The notes under the pieces were generated by a model. It was given only the letters and a program-made list of their open reading frames with translations. It did not search any database and had not been told where the DNA came from. From Algibacter luteus (GTDB lineage Bacteria > Bacteroidota > Bacteroidia > Flavobacteriales > Flavobacteriaceae): a DNA stretch of 64,000 bases. A program made the position numbers and the translations under genes. Positions 18,182 through 26,615 of the stretch are shown one piece after another. Numbering within the stretch: position 1 is the first letter of the stretch; the number at the start of each line of letters is the position of its first letter. The stretch is from NCBI RefSeq assembly GCF_900141715.1, contig NZ_FQYK01000010.1, positions 17,685-81,684 on the forward strand. The letters run 5' to 3'.

Positions 18182-18208
18182 AAAAAGCCGCTTTTTGCGG
18201 CTTTTTTT
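18182..18208. terminator. Bidirectional intrinsic terminator
   Basis: AAAAAGCCGC (18182-18191) pairs with GCGGCTTTTT (18197-18206) around a TTTTT loop, with an A tract on one side and a T tract on the other. It separates the convergent TlpA-like and NAD(P)HX-repair genes and overlaps the stop region of the latter. Confidence 0.88.
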
Positions 18209-19784
18209 ATGTTTGATTTTGTTCTTGAGCTTCACCTTCTTCTTGCGATGCTTCTTGTTGCGGAGGTTGTTCAGGTTGCTTAAATAAATCTATAAACGCT
18301 TCACCTAAATACTCAATAACATGACTCGCAATTAAACTTTGGTAGCCAAAATCTTCAACAGCAATATCAGCAGACCTTCCGTGTAAATACACGCCAATTA
18401 TGGTTGCTACTAAAGGGCTGTAACCTTGCGAAATTAACCCAACAATAATTCCTGTCAATACATCACCACTTCCTGCCGTTGAAAGCCCAGGATTTCCAGT
18501 AGTATTTATATATGATTTGTCTTCAAAAACAGTTATGGTGTTAGCACCTTTTATAACAACTATAACTTGATGCTTTTTTGTAAACGCTTTAACTTTATCA
18601 AGCTTATCAAAATCATCTTTCCATTTCCCAATCAAACGTTCTAGCTCCTTTGGATGCGGCGTTAATACCGTCATTTTTGGTAATAATTTCAGCAACGTTT
18701 TCTTTTTAGATAGCATATTCAATCCATCAGCATCTATTACTAACGGTGCTTTATTCGTTTTCAGGAATGCTTCGAATGTTTTGGCAGTTTTAGTATCTGT
18801 CCCTGCTCCAATTCCAAAGCCAATAACGGTGGGATCAATATCAAATGAAATAGATGATATTATTTCTTCATCCACATCGGTTATTACCATCGCTTCAGGA
18901 AAAGAGGCTTGTATGGCATGATAGCCACATTTTGGCATATAGGCTGTAACCAATCCTGCTCCTGCTGTTAATGTCGCTCTACTGGCTAGTGTAACCGCTC
19001 CTATTTTACCATAACTTCCGCCAATAATCAATGCATGGCCAAATTGTCCTTTATGCGAATATTTTTCTCGAGGCACGTAATTGGGTAGCACTTCATTTTT
19101 ACCAATCAATTCAACATGAGTTTCAGTGGTGTATAAAAATTCAGGATCTAATCCAATATCTAAAACTTCCCATTGTACCGTAAATTTTGCGGTTTCGGGT
19201 AAAAAGAACACCAATTTTGGGGAAGCAAAACTTAAAGTAAATCCAGCCCAAACTACGGCATCTTCATCTTTAACTGGTTGGTCTGGATATAACCCTGACG
19301 GAATATCTATAGCTAGAGTAAAAGCTTTACTTTTTCTAAAATGTATAAAAAGTTGTTTGACCCATAGATCAATTGGTCTATTTAATCCTATGCCAAAAAC
19401 GGCATCAACAATGATGTCTTCCGGAGCAATCTCGGGAAAATCTTGAGCACAATTTAACAGCACCGGCCACTTTTTAGTCACATTCTTTATGCGGTCGTAA
19501 TTAATTAAAAAATCTTTCGATCGTTTGTCGCTACAATTAATAATATAGGTGTTTACATTATAGCCATGAGTTATCAAATGCCTCGATAAAACTAGACCAT
19601 CTCCCCCATTATTTCCGATACCACAAAACACATGAATAGGCACTTGAGCGCCTTGCATGCGCATATGCATCCAATTAAAAATTTGAGTACCCGCACGCTC
19701 CATTAAGTCGGTAGAGGTAATGTTTTGTCTTTCTGCAGTTAGCTTATCGCCTTCGTAAATTTGTTCTTTAGAAAATAGCTTCAT
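18207..19784 (-). CDS. nnr: Bifunctional NAD(P)H-hydrate epimerase/dehydratase
   Basis: A 525-residue metabolite-repair enzyme that restores damaged NADHX and NADPHX. The N-terminal YjeF_N epimerase domain (about 1-210) has GIGNNGGDGLVLSRHL. The C-terminal ribokinase-fold dehydratase (about 230-505) has VLTPHPKELERL and the catalytic/nucleotide loop STAGSGDVLTGI. The fused order matches E. coli Nnr (YjeF). The last 20 residues are a low-complexity tail of E, Q, P and A (QPPQQEASQEEGEAQEQ), an add-on with no known role. Divergent from the threonine operon. Confidence 0.92.
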   Translation of the reverse strand: MKLFSKEQIYEGDKLTAERQNITSTDLMERAGTQIFNWMHMRMQGAQVPIHVFCGIGNNGGDGLVLSRHLITHGYNVNTYIINCSDKRSKDFLINYDRIKNVTKKWPVLLNCAQDFPEIAPEDIIVDAVFGIGLNRPIDLWVKQLFIHFRKSKAFTLAIDIPSGLYPDQPVKDEDAVVWAGFTLSFASPKLVFFLPETAKFTVQWEVLDIGLDPEFLYTTETHVELIGKNEVLPNYVPREKYSHKGQFGHALIIGGSYGKIGAVTLASRATLTAGAGLVTAYMPKCGYHAIQASFPEAMVITDVDEEIISSISFDIDPTVIGFGIGAGTDTKTAKTFEAFLKTNKAPLVIDADGLNMLSKKKTLLKLLPKMTVLTPHPKELERLIGKWKDDFDKLDKVKAFTKKHQVIVVIKGANTITVFEDKSYINTTGNPGLSTAGSGDVLTGIIVGLISQGYSPLVATIIGVYLHGRSADIAVEDFGYQSLIASHVIEYLGEAFIDLFKQPEQPPQQEASQEEGEAQEQNQT

Positions 19785-19907
19785 GTATAGGTAATTATCA
19801 TTTTTTCATTTCTTATCACAATTAGTCGTTTTTTTTAAACGAATACCGATTGAAGATAAGAATATTGTAAAAAAAATATTTTAGTTTTTTTATTAGGTTA
19901 AATGTAA

Positions 19908-19915
19908 TACTTTTG
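19908..19915 (+). promoter_or_regulatory. TAnnTTTG -7 box of the threonine operon
   Basis: TACTTTTG matches the -7 consensus and stands 20 bp before the leader-peptide ATG at 19936, well upstream of thrA (20129). This position supports a transcribed leader of about 200 nt. Confidence 0.55.
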
Positions 19916-19935
19916 AAGGGTATTATATAACAATA

Positions 19936-20043
19936 ATGAATCATTTCAGCCAAAATACGATTACTTTAGTTTCTTTTTTCGCAAAAGGAACAACGAGTGC
20001 TTTTGGTACAACTACAAATATTACAACCCTTTGGGGTTGCTAG
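19936..20043 (+). CDS. Threonine operon leader peptide (Thr-rich, 35 aa)
   Basis: ATG AAT CAT TTC ... GGT TGC TAG encodes 35 residues. Nine are Thr and two are Ile, clustered in FAKGTTSAFGTTTNITTL. This is the residue pattern expected when ribosome stalling senses threonyl-tRNA charging, analogous to E. coli ThrL though not homologous in sequence. A good -7 box lies just upstream and thrA 85 bp downstream. The last Thr codons (ACA ACC) lie inside the left arm of a hairpin (20024-20039), so stalling would alter RNA folding. The peptide itself needs no other function. It occupies part of the 344-bp nnr-thrA gap. Confidence 0.7.
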   Translation: MNHFSQNTITLVSFFAKGTTSAFGTTTNITTLWGC

Positions 20044-20089
20044 TTATATATATTCCGCAGACTCATTTTGTAATTTCAAAAAATTACAA
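20021..20089 (+). promoter_or_regulatory. Candidate thr attenuator/alternative hairpins
   Basis: Three pairings can be drawn. CAACCC (20024-20029) pairs with GGGTTG (20034-20039). TTGTAATTT (20068-20076) pairs with AAATTACAA (20081-20089). Alternatively TTACAA (20021-20026) pairs with TTGTAA (20068-20073), which excludes both. Mutually exclusive helices next to a Thr-rich leader fit attenuation. No strong U tract follows the last hairpin, so control could be Rho-dependent or translational and not intrinsic termination. Confidence 0.5.
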
Positions 20090-20128
20090 CATTTCAAGCA
20101 TTATTTTTAATTATCAAGACATTAAAAC

Positions 20129-22573
20129 ATGAAGGTTTTAAAATTCGGAGGAACTTCAGTGGGTTCTTCACAAAATATAAATAACGTCATCAATATTTTA
20201 GTTAACCACAGCAAAACGGATACTTTGGTTTGTGTGGTTTCGGCTGTTGGTGGCATTACAGACAAATTACTTTTAGCTGGAAAGCAAGCGCAAAATAAGG
20301 AGGAAGCATTTATAGAAACCTTCAATACCATAAAAACACGTCATTTTGAAATCGTTAAGGAATTAAATCCAAACAAAAGTGATGACATTTTAAGCTTTGT
20401 AGAAGATAAATTAAACGCTCTAAGAAGTTTATTAGATGGCATTTTTCTAATCAATGAATTATCGCCAAAAACATCCGATAAATTAGTGAGTTTTGGTGAA
20501 TTGCTATCGTCGTTTATTATTGCTGAAACAATGAAAAACAGAGGGCTTTCCGCAGATGTTAAAAATTCGCAGGAGCTTATTGTTACAAATTCAAATTTCA
20601 CGAAAGCTGAAGTGGATTATAGTATTACGAATCAAAATATTCGCGATTATTTTAAATCGGCTAAACAAAAAATAACCATACTTCCTGGATTTATTTCTAA
20701 ATCTAGAATTGGTGAAATTACAACGCTTGGTCGTGGTGGTTCAGATTTTACAGCTGCTATTGTTGCCGCAGCCTTACATGTTGAGACCTTAGAGATATGG
20801 ACCGACGTTAGTGGTATGTATACCACGAATCCTAAATTGGTAAAACAGGCCTACCCTATTGAAAGAATCTCGTATCAGGAGGCAATGGAATTATCGCATT
20901 TTGGTGCGAAAGTTTTATATCCACCTACGGTGCAACCTGTTTTGAGTTTAGATATTCCAATTCACATTAAAAACACCTTAGAACCTGATGCTTTTGGAAC
21001 CGTAATTTCTAATGAAGAAATTAAATCGACTTCTCCAGTAAGAGGGATTAGTAACATCGGAAATATTGCATTATTGACATTAGAAGGTAGTGGAATGGTT
21101 GGGATTCCAGGATTTTCAAAACGCTTGTTTGAAACGTTATCACAAGAGAAAATTAATGTGATTATGATTACGCAAGCCTCGTCTGAACATTCTATTTGTC
21201 TGGGAATTGAAGATAAAGAAGCAGAAAATGCAAAAGCGGCAATTGATGTCGTTTTTGAAAATGAAATTGCTTTAGGTAAAATTGAGCCTATCATTATTGA
21301 AACAGGATTGTCAATTATTGCCTTAGTAGGAGATAATATGAAGAACCACCAAGGTATTAGTGGTAAAATGTTTAGTAGTTTAGGTAAAAATAACATCAAT
21401 ATAAGAGCCATTGCGCAGGGTGCTTCAGAAAAGAATATTACTGCCGTTATTGATGAAAAGGATGTTAAAAAAGCATTAAACACGCTTCACGAGCAGTTTT
21501 TTGAGACAAAAACTAAACAAATAAATGTTTTTATTACAGGTGTTGGAAATGTTGGCGAACGCTTAGTTGAACAAATAAAACAACAAAAGAAATACTTAAA
21601 GGACAATCTTAAAATTAAATTACGTGTTGTTGGATTATCAAATTCTAGGCACATGATTTTTGATGAAGACGGTATCGGTTTAAATAACTGGAAAGAACAA
21701 TTGGCATCTGGAGAAAAAGCAAGCTTACAAGGTTTCTTTGAAAAAACAAAAGCACTCAATTTACGCAACAGCATTTTTGTTGATGTTACTGCAAATAAAG
21801 ATGTTGCCGATTTATATGCACAGTATTTAAGACAAAGTATTGCCATTGTAGCGTGTAATAAAATAGCTTGTTCTAGTGATTACAATAACTATAAAGACTT
21901 AAAACGATTATCATTGAAGTACAACGCGCCTTTCTTGTTTGAAACTAACGTTGGTGCGGGATTACCAATAATTGATACTTTAGGAAATTTAATTGCTTCC
22001 GGCGATAAGGTAAACTCCATTCAAGCAGTTTTATCTGGGAGTTTAAATTTTGTTTTTAATAATTTCAATGATAAAACCAAGTTCTATGATGTTGTAAAAC
22101 AAGCTGGTGCTGAGGGTTATACTGAGCCAGACCCAAGAATAGATTTAAGCGGTGTTGATGTAGCGCGCAAAATTTTAATTCTGGCCAGAGAAAGTGGTAT
22201 AGCATTGAATTTAGAAGATATAGATAATACATCGTTTCTTTCAGAAGCTGGTTTAAAAAGTGATTCGGTTGATGATTTCTATCAAACGTTAATTGCAGAC
22301 GAAGCACATTATCAAAGTTTATACGCTTCCGCGAAAGCGAACATCTGTCAATTAAAATATGTTGCTAAATTTGAAAATGGAAAAGCCAGTGTAGGGTTGC
22401 AAGAAATACCCGAAGGACATCCGTTTTATAATTTAGAGGGAAGCGACAATATCGTTATGTTTTATACCGAGCGTTATCCTCAACAACCTATGATAATTAA
22501 AGGTGCAGGGGCTGGTGCAGATGTGACTGCTTCTGGTCTATTTGCTGATATTATTAGACTAGGAAACGATTAA
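20129..22573 (+). CDS. thrA: Bifunctional aspartokinase/homoserine dehydrogenase
   Basis: An 814-residue fused enzyme catalysing the first and third steps of the aspartate-to-threonine pathway. The aspartokinase part (about 1-290) starts MKVLKFGGTSVGSS and has TTLGRGGSDFTAAIVAA. It is followed by ACT regulatory domains (about 310-460) and by the homoserine dehydrogenase part (about 470-814) with the NAD(P) loop VFITGVGNVGERLV and the substrate region ETNVGAGLPIIDTLGNLI. Length matches E. coli ThrA. The ACT domains imply allosteric control by threonine or a related amino acid. First structural gene of thrABC, behind the Thr-rich leader. Confidence 0.95.
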   Translation: MKVLKFGGTSVGSSQNINNVINILVNHSKTDTLVCVVSAVGGITDKLLLAGKQAQNKEEAFIETFNTIKTRHFEIVKELNPNKSDDILSFVEDKLNALRSLLDGIFLINELSPKTSDKLVSFGELLSSFIIAETMKNRGLSADVKNSQELIVTNSNFTKAEVDYSITNQNIRDYFKSAKQKITILPGFISKSRIGEITTLGRGGSDFTAAIVAAALHVETLEIWTDVSGMYTTNPKLVKQAYPIERISYQEAMELSHFGAKVLYPPTVQPVLSLDIPIHIKNTLEPDAFGTVISNEEIKSTSPVRGISNIGNIALLTLEGSGMVGIPGFSKRLFETLSQEKINVIMITQASSEHSICLGIEDKEAENAKAAIDVVFENEIALGKIEPIIIETGLSIIALVGDNMKNHQGISGKMFSSLGKNNINIRAIAQGASEKNITAVIDEKDVKKALNTLHEQFFETKTKQINVFITGVGNVGERLVEQIKQQKKYLKDNLKIKLRVVGLSNSRHMIFDEDGIGLNNWKEQLASGEKASLQGFFEKTKALNLRNSIFVDVTANKDVADLYAQYLRQSIAIVACNKIACSSDYNNYKDLKRLSLKYNAPFLFETNVGAGLPIIDTLGNLIASGDKVNSIQAVLSGSLNFVFNNFNDKTKFYDVVKQAGAEGYTEPDPRIDLSGVDVARKILILARESGIALNLEDIDNTSFLSEAGLKSDSVDDFYQTLIADEAHYQSLYASAKANICQLKYVAKFENGKASVGLQEIPEGHPFYNLEGSDNIVMFYTERYPQQPMIIKGAGAGADVTASGLFADIIRLGND

Positions 22574-22623
22574 TTTGAACAGTGGTAGTTTACAGACACT
22601 GAAAACTAATAATGATTTTTGTC

Positions 22624-22643
22624 CGTTCGAGCGCAGTCAAGAA
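22624..22643. repeat. Short palindromic element GTTCGAGCGCAGTCAAGAAC
   Basis: This 20-bp imperfect palindrome (outer arms GTTC/GAAC) lies in the 84-bp gap between thrA and thrB. It resembles the GTTCGAGCGCAGTCGAGAAC-type dispersed element I associate with flavobacterial intergenic regions. Within an operon it could form a small mRNA hairpin. No other copy was noticed in this window. Confidence 0.5.
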
Positions 22644-22657
22644 CTATTAAAAAAAAG

Positions 22658-23581
22658 ATGAACGAAATAAAAATATTTTCTCCAGCAACCGTTGCGAATG
22701 TCGCCTGTGGGTTCGATGTGTTAGGGTTTTGTTTGGATAGCGTTGGAGATGACATGGTAATTAGAAAAACTGCTAAAAAAGGCATTCATATTGCCAATAT
22801 AGAAGGATTCGATTTGCCTTACGAAGCAGAATTAAATGTTGCCGGTGTTTCGGCATTGGCAATGTATGAGGCTATAGATGTCGATTTTGGTTTTGAAATT
22901 GAAATCTATAAAAACATAAAACCAGGAAGTGGCATTGGTAGTAGTGCAGCAAGTGCAGTTGGAAGTGTTTTTGGAATGAATGAATTATTAGGAAAACCAT
23001 TTAACAAAACAGAGCTTACTGCCTTTGCCATAGAAGGTGAAGCTTTAGCCAGTAAATGCGAACATGCCGATAACCTCGCTCCTGCACTTTTTGGCGGATT
23101 TACGTTGGTGAAAAGTTTATCGCCATTGAAGATATTAGAAATACCAACGCCTAATGATTTGTACGCTACTATTGTTCATCCTCAAATAGAAATTAAGACT
23201 TCAGAGTCTCGGGCTTTACTACCAAAAGAAGTGCCTTTAAGTGATGCCATTACACAATGGGCTAATTTAGGAAGTTTGGTACACGCTTTACATACAAATG
23301 ATTACGAGTTAATTGGAAATTCCTTAAATGATGTGATTGTTGAACCTTACAGAAGTCAATTGATTCCTTATTTTAATGAAGTGAAACAAGCGGCTTTAAA
23401 AGCCAATGCATTAGGTGTTGGTATTTCAGGATCAGGACCTTCAATTTTTACGTTATGTAAAGGTTCAGAAACAGCCAATAAAATAAAACAAGCCATACAA
23501 GATGTATATTCAAAAACAGGAATCGATTTTGAAATACATGTGACTAAAATAAACACTGAAGGTGTTAAAATAATTGAATAA
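22658..23581 (+). CDS. thrB: Homoserine kinase
   Basis: About 307 residues starting MNEIKIFSPATVANVACGFD, the normal ThrB start. An in-frame TTG at 22619 would add 13 residues encoded by the palindromic intergenic element and is unlikely. It is a GHMP kinase; the ATP loop is KPGSGIGSSAASAVG and the C-terminal motif is GVGISGSGPSIFTL. It phosphorylates homoserine to O-phosphohomoserine for ThrC. It follows thrA by 84 bp and precedes thrC by 3 bp. Confidence 0.94.
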   Translation: MNEIKIFSPATVANVACGFDVLGFCLDSVGDDMVIRKTAKKGIHIANIEGFDLPYEAELNVAGVSALAMYEAIDVDFGFEIEIYKNIKPGSGIGSSAASAVGSVFGMNELLGKPFNKTELTAFAIEGEALASKCEHADNLAPALFGGFTLVKSLSPLKILEIPTPNDLYATIVHPQIEIKTSESRALLPKEVPLSDAITQWANLGSLVHALHTNDYELIGNSLNDVIVEPYRSQLIPYFNEVKQAALKANALGVGISGSGPSIFTLCKGSETANKIKQAIQDVYSKTGIDFEIHVTKINTEGVKIIE

Positions 23582-23584
23582 ATA

Positions 23585-24877
23585 ATGAATTACTATTCAC
23601 TCAATCATAAAGCTCCAAATACAACATTCGAAAATGCAGTGGTTAAAGGTTTAGCGCCTGATAAAGGTTTGTATTTTCCAGAAAGTATCACACCTTTACC
23701 TCAATCTTTTTGGGATAATTTTGATAATCTGACTTATTCTGAAATCGCTTTTGAAGCCATAAAACAATTTGTGTCTCCTGAAATCCCTGAAGCAATTTTA
23801 AAAACAATTGTTGAAGAAACACTTTCTTTTGATTTTCCTGTTGTTAACTTAAATGAAAATATTTCTACCTTGGAATTATTTCACGGTCCTACCATGGCAT
23901 TTAAAGATGTAGGAGCTCGTTTTATGGCACGTTGCTTAGGGTATTTCAATCAAAATAATACGAATGAAGTCACTGTGTTAGTAGCTACTTCTGGCGATAC
24001 TGGCGGTGCCGTGGCGAATGGTTTTTTAGGCGTAAAAGGCGTTAATGTGGTTATACTTTACCCTAGCGGGAAAGTGAGCGATATTCAAGAAATGCAACTT
24101 ACAACTTTAGGTCAGAATATTAAAGCATTAGAAGTTAATGGTACGTTTGACGATTGTCAAGCCATGGTAAAAACCGCTTTTTTAGATGAAAGTTTAACAA
24201 GCAAAATGCAATTAACCTCTGCCAACTCAATCAATGTAGCGCGGTGGTTGCCACAGTTATTTTATTTTATGTTTGCTTATAAGCAATTACATAATAAGTA
24301 TAAAGACATTGTGTTCTCTGTTCCGAGTGGAAATTTTGGAAATATTTGCGCTGGTATGATGGCACAACAATTGGGTTTACCAGTTAAACATTTTGTGGCT
24401 TCAAACAACGCTAATAATGTTGTGACAAGGTATTTAATTTCAAAGCTTTACGAACCAAAACCTTCGGTTCAAACCATTTCGAACGCTATGGATGTTGGTG
24501 CGCCAAGTAATTTTATTCGTATTCAAGAAATTTATAAGAATCAATTTGCAGACTTAAAAAGCAATCTGTCTTCTTACAGTTTTTCTGACGATGAAACTAA
24601 AGAAGCTATGTTAGAAATTTATAACAAGTATAACTACGTTGCAGACCCACATGGGGCTGTTGGTTATTTGGGATGTAAATCTTATTTGAATAACCATCCA
24701 AACGCGCATTGTGTGTTTTTAGAAACGGCGCATCCAACTAAGTTTTTAGATGTTGTTGAAGATGTAATTAAAGAAAAACAACCGTTACCTGAACAAATAC
24801 AATCGGTTATGGGTAAAGAAAAAGAAGCAGTTGTAATATCGACATATAACGAACTGAAGGATTTTCTTTTAAAATAA
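23585..24877 (+). CDS. thrC: Threonine synthase
   Basis: A 430-residue PLP enzyme converting O-phosphohomoserine to threonine. It starts MNYYSLNHKAPNTTF. The PLP lysine is in GPTMAFKDVGARFMAR, the phosphate loop is VATSGDTGGAVANGFLG, and the C-terminal part has ADPHGAVGYLG. Length and motifs match the bacterial ThrC class. It is the last gene of the thr operon; no obvious terminator follows before the next small gene (24928). Confidence 0.95.
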   Translation: MNYYSLNHKAPNTTFENAVVKGLAPDKGLYFPESITPLPQSFWDNFDNLTYSEIAFEAIKQFVSPEIPEAILKTIVEETLSFDFPVVNLNENISTLELFHGPTMAFKDVGARFMARCLGYFNQNNTNEVTVLVATSGDTGGAVANGFLGVKGVNVVILYPSGKVSDIQEMQLTTLGQNIKALEVNGTFDDCQAMVKTAFLDESLTSKMQLTSANSINVARWLPQLFYFMFAYKQLHNKYKDIVFSVPSGNFGNICAGMMAQQLGLPVKHFVASNNANNVVTRYLISKLYEPKPSVQTISNAMDVGAPSNFIRIQEIYKNQFADLKSNLSSYSFSDDETKEAMLEIYNKYNYVADPHGAVGYLGCKSYLNNHPNAHCVFLETAHPTKFLDVVEDVIKEKQPLPEQIQSVMGKEKEAVVISTYNELKDFLLK

Positions 24878-24927
24878 AATTGTTTATCTGAAGTCATTAG
24901 GCATCCAATTTAAACTAAATATGTATT

Positions 24928-25170
24928 ATGAGTGTAGCAGATTGGATTGGGTTTTTAGGTGTTTCTCAAATATTATTGGCTTACGCATTGAGCGTTTTGG
25001 GGAAGATATCCCCAAATAGTTTACTTTTTATACTGCTTAATATTATAGGTGCCGCTATGGCTTGTTTAGCATCTGTTCTTATCAATTATTGGCCATTTAT
25101 TATCTTGGAAGCTGTTTGGACTTTGGTGTCGGTGTATTCGTTACTAAAGTTTAGTAAGCATTCTATTTGA
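24928..25170 (+). CDS. Small integral membrane protein (CBU_0592-like)
   Basis: An 80-residue, almost wholly hydrophobic protein with about three membrane segments (IGFLGVSQILLAYALSVLG, LLFILLNIIGAAMACLASVL, WPFIILEAVWTLVSVYSLL). The arrangement matches the small CBU_0592-type membrane domain, whose function is unknown. It lies 50 bp after thrC and could be read from the thr transcript, though a link to threonine synthesis is not supported by its family. Confidence 0.65.
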   Translation: MSVADWIGFLGVSQILLAYALSVLGKISPNSLLFILLNIIGAAMACLASVLINYWPFIILEAVWTLVSVYSLLKFSKHSI

Positions 25171-25326
25171 CTTTATTATAAAAACAGAAGCTTTTCATCA
25201 ATCTCTGATTAGCATAACTTTAAATGCTTTTTACTCCAATTCTATTTAGGGTAACTTTATACAGGACACCTCATGATGGTTTTCATTATTACTTTTATGA
25301 AATTGCACTCAGAAAAAATCTTAGCG

Positions 25327-26334
25327 ATGAAAAAAACGGCCTTCTCAACAATTTACCTAATTGTAATTTCAATGTTTTCATTTCCATTATTTGCTCAAAC
25401 AGCAGAATGCGATGGAACGCTCCCTTTTGAAGAACAAAATGGATACGTAACTATCGAAATGGAATCTGGTAATTTACCCGCTGGCACTAATTGGCAAACA
25501 GGCAGTGAAGCTGATCCTAATTTACCAGGGGCAACCATTAATTATATCTATTGGGATGGTGCAGAGTCATTTAACGCATTAACAGGTGCTCCCATAACTT
25601 ATAATATAAAAATTAATAATCCTGGCACATACAGGTTAGTTTGGCGAGGTCGCATTGGTACTGGCACCTCTGGAGGCGAGCATAACGATGCTTGGTTACG
25701 TATTGTTGCGGATGATTTTTATGCTACAAAACAAAGTAGTTTTACTTCTACCGAAGCGTTAGAGCCAAGACCTGATTGTAATAGTAACCCGAATAGAGAC
25801 TGTCCTGTAGGATCTAGCGTTGGAGGTTTTTTTAAGGCATTTATGAATAGACACCCTGTAAACCTACCTGTAGATCAGCGTTGGGGTTTTGTTACTAATA
25901 CAAATGATGGAAATTCTTTTCGATTTATATGGGCCACTTTTAATACAGCCGGCCTCTATTCTGTTATTGTTGATGCAAGATCTAGCTTCTTTTTTATGGA
26001 TAAAATGGTTTTATATAGAAATGATGTGAGTAGTAGTACGGCTTTAGATCTTTCTAATAGTGAATCGATGTGCGCTACCTTATCAATTAATAAGCATAAT
26101 AAATTCAATGGTTTTGACCTATTTCCTAACCCTTCTAATGGGCAAATTAAGCTGAATAATTTATTACCAAACGGAAAACTGTTTATAAAGAATATACATG
26201 GCGTAACGGTGCGTGTAATAAATTATAATTTATCTCAAAAAACCATAGATGTTTCAGATTTAAAAAGTGGCGTCTATTTTATTTCAAATTCAGATAATTA
26301 TAATGCTTTTGTGAAAAAGTTAGTTAAAATTTAA
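25327..26334 (+). CDS. T9SS-type-A sorting-domain protein with CBM-like module
   Basis: About 335 residues from ATG 25327 (MKKTAFSTIYLIVISMFSFPLFAQ, a good signal peptide). A longer frame from 25273 adds 18 residues that weaken the signal and is rejected. The mature N-terminal module (about 20-250) has beta-sandwich features of carbohydrate-binding modules (YVTIEMESGNLPAGTNWQ, GTYRLVWRGRIG) and several Cys. The last 75 residues form a Por secretion domain (FDLFPNPSNGQIKL ... IDVSDLKSGVYFISN ... FVKKLVKI). It should be exported by the type IX system and attached or released at the surface. The ligand is unknown; polysaccharide is plausible. Confidence 0.82.
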   Translation: MKKTAFSTIYLIVISMFSFPLFAQTAECDGTLPFEEQNGYVTIEMESGNLPAGTNWQTGSEADPNLPGATINYIYWDGAESFNALTGAPITYNIKINNPGTYRLVWRGRIGTGTSGGEHNDAWLRIVADDFYATKQSSFTSTEALEPRPDCNSNPNRDCPVGSSVGGFFKAFMNRHPVNLPVDQRWGFVTNTNDGNSFRFIWATFNTAGLYSVIVDARSSFFFMDKMVLYRNDVSSSTALDLSNSESMCATLSINKHNKFNGFDLFPNPSNGQIKLNNLLPNGKLFIKNIHGVTVRVINYNLSQKTIDVSDLKSGVYFISNSDNYNAFVKKLVKI

Positions 26335-26354
26335 GTTTAGTAACAAAACTTAAA
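26330..26354 (+). terminator. AT-rich hairpin at the end of the T9SS gene
   Basis: TTTAAGTTT (26330-26338) pairs with AAACTTAAA (26346-26354) immediately at the stop codon. The stem is all A/T except one pair and lacks a strong T tract, so it is a weak terminator candidate. Confidence 0.35.
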
Positions 26355-26444
26355 ATTTGTATTAAGCTATACTTTCATATTTCTCAAGATTCACATTTTT
26401 TCATATCTTAAAATCTTTAACTAAAAGTTAATACTAATTTTCTA

Positions 26445-26452
26445 TACATTTG
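26445..26452 (+). promoter_or_regulatory. TAnnTTTG -7 box upstream of the small ORF/gcvT unit
   Basis: TACATTTG matches the -7 consensus 11 bp before the ATG of the 45-aa ORF at 26464. Transcription would start only a few nucleotides before that ATG, making the short ORF nearly leaderless, or would chiefly serve gcvT. Confidence 0.5.
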
Positions 26453-26463
26453 TTTTCGTTATT

Positions 26464-26601
26464 ATGGAAGACATATTAGTTGGAATATTGAAATTTTTAG
26501 CTGATATTATAGATAGTATTTCCGGTTATTTCAATATTCGAAAATCATTGATGATTACCTATTCCATCTTAATTATTAGCTTAATAATCGTTATATTTTA
26601 A
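26464..26601 (+). CDS. Small membrane protein (45 aa), unknown
   Basis: ATG GAA GAC ATA ... ATA TTT TAA gives 45 residues. An N-terminal amphipathic stretch (MEDILVGILKFLADIIDS) is followed by a Ser/Arg/Lys linker and one strong hydrophobic helix (MITYSILIISLIIVIF) reaching the C-terminus. It sits 14 bp before gcvT and just after a -7 box. The composition fits a real single-pass micro-protein, but no family is recognised. Confidence 0.5.
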   Translation: MEDILVGILKFLADIIDSISGYFNIRKSLMITYSILIISLIIVIF

Positions 26602-26615
26602 TTAAAGATTTCTAA

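Noticed and set aside
22619..22657. Extended TTG start for thrB
   Set aside because: The extra residues are encoded by the palindromic intergenic element; the ATG at 22658 gives the normal ThrB start.
25224..25430. 68-codon plus-strand ORF overlapping the T9SS gene start
   Set aside because: A different frame from the signal-peptide frame, with no protein-like features.
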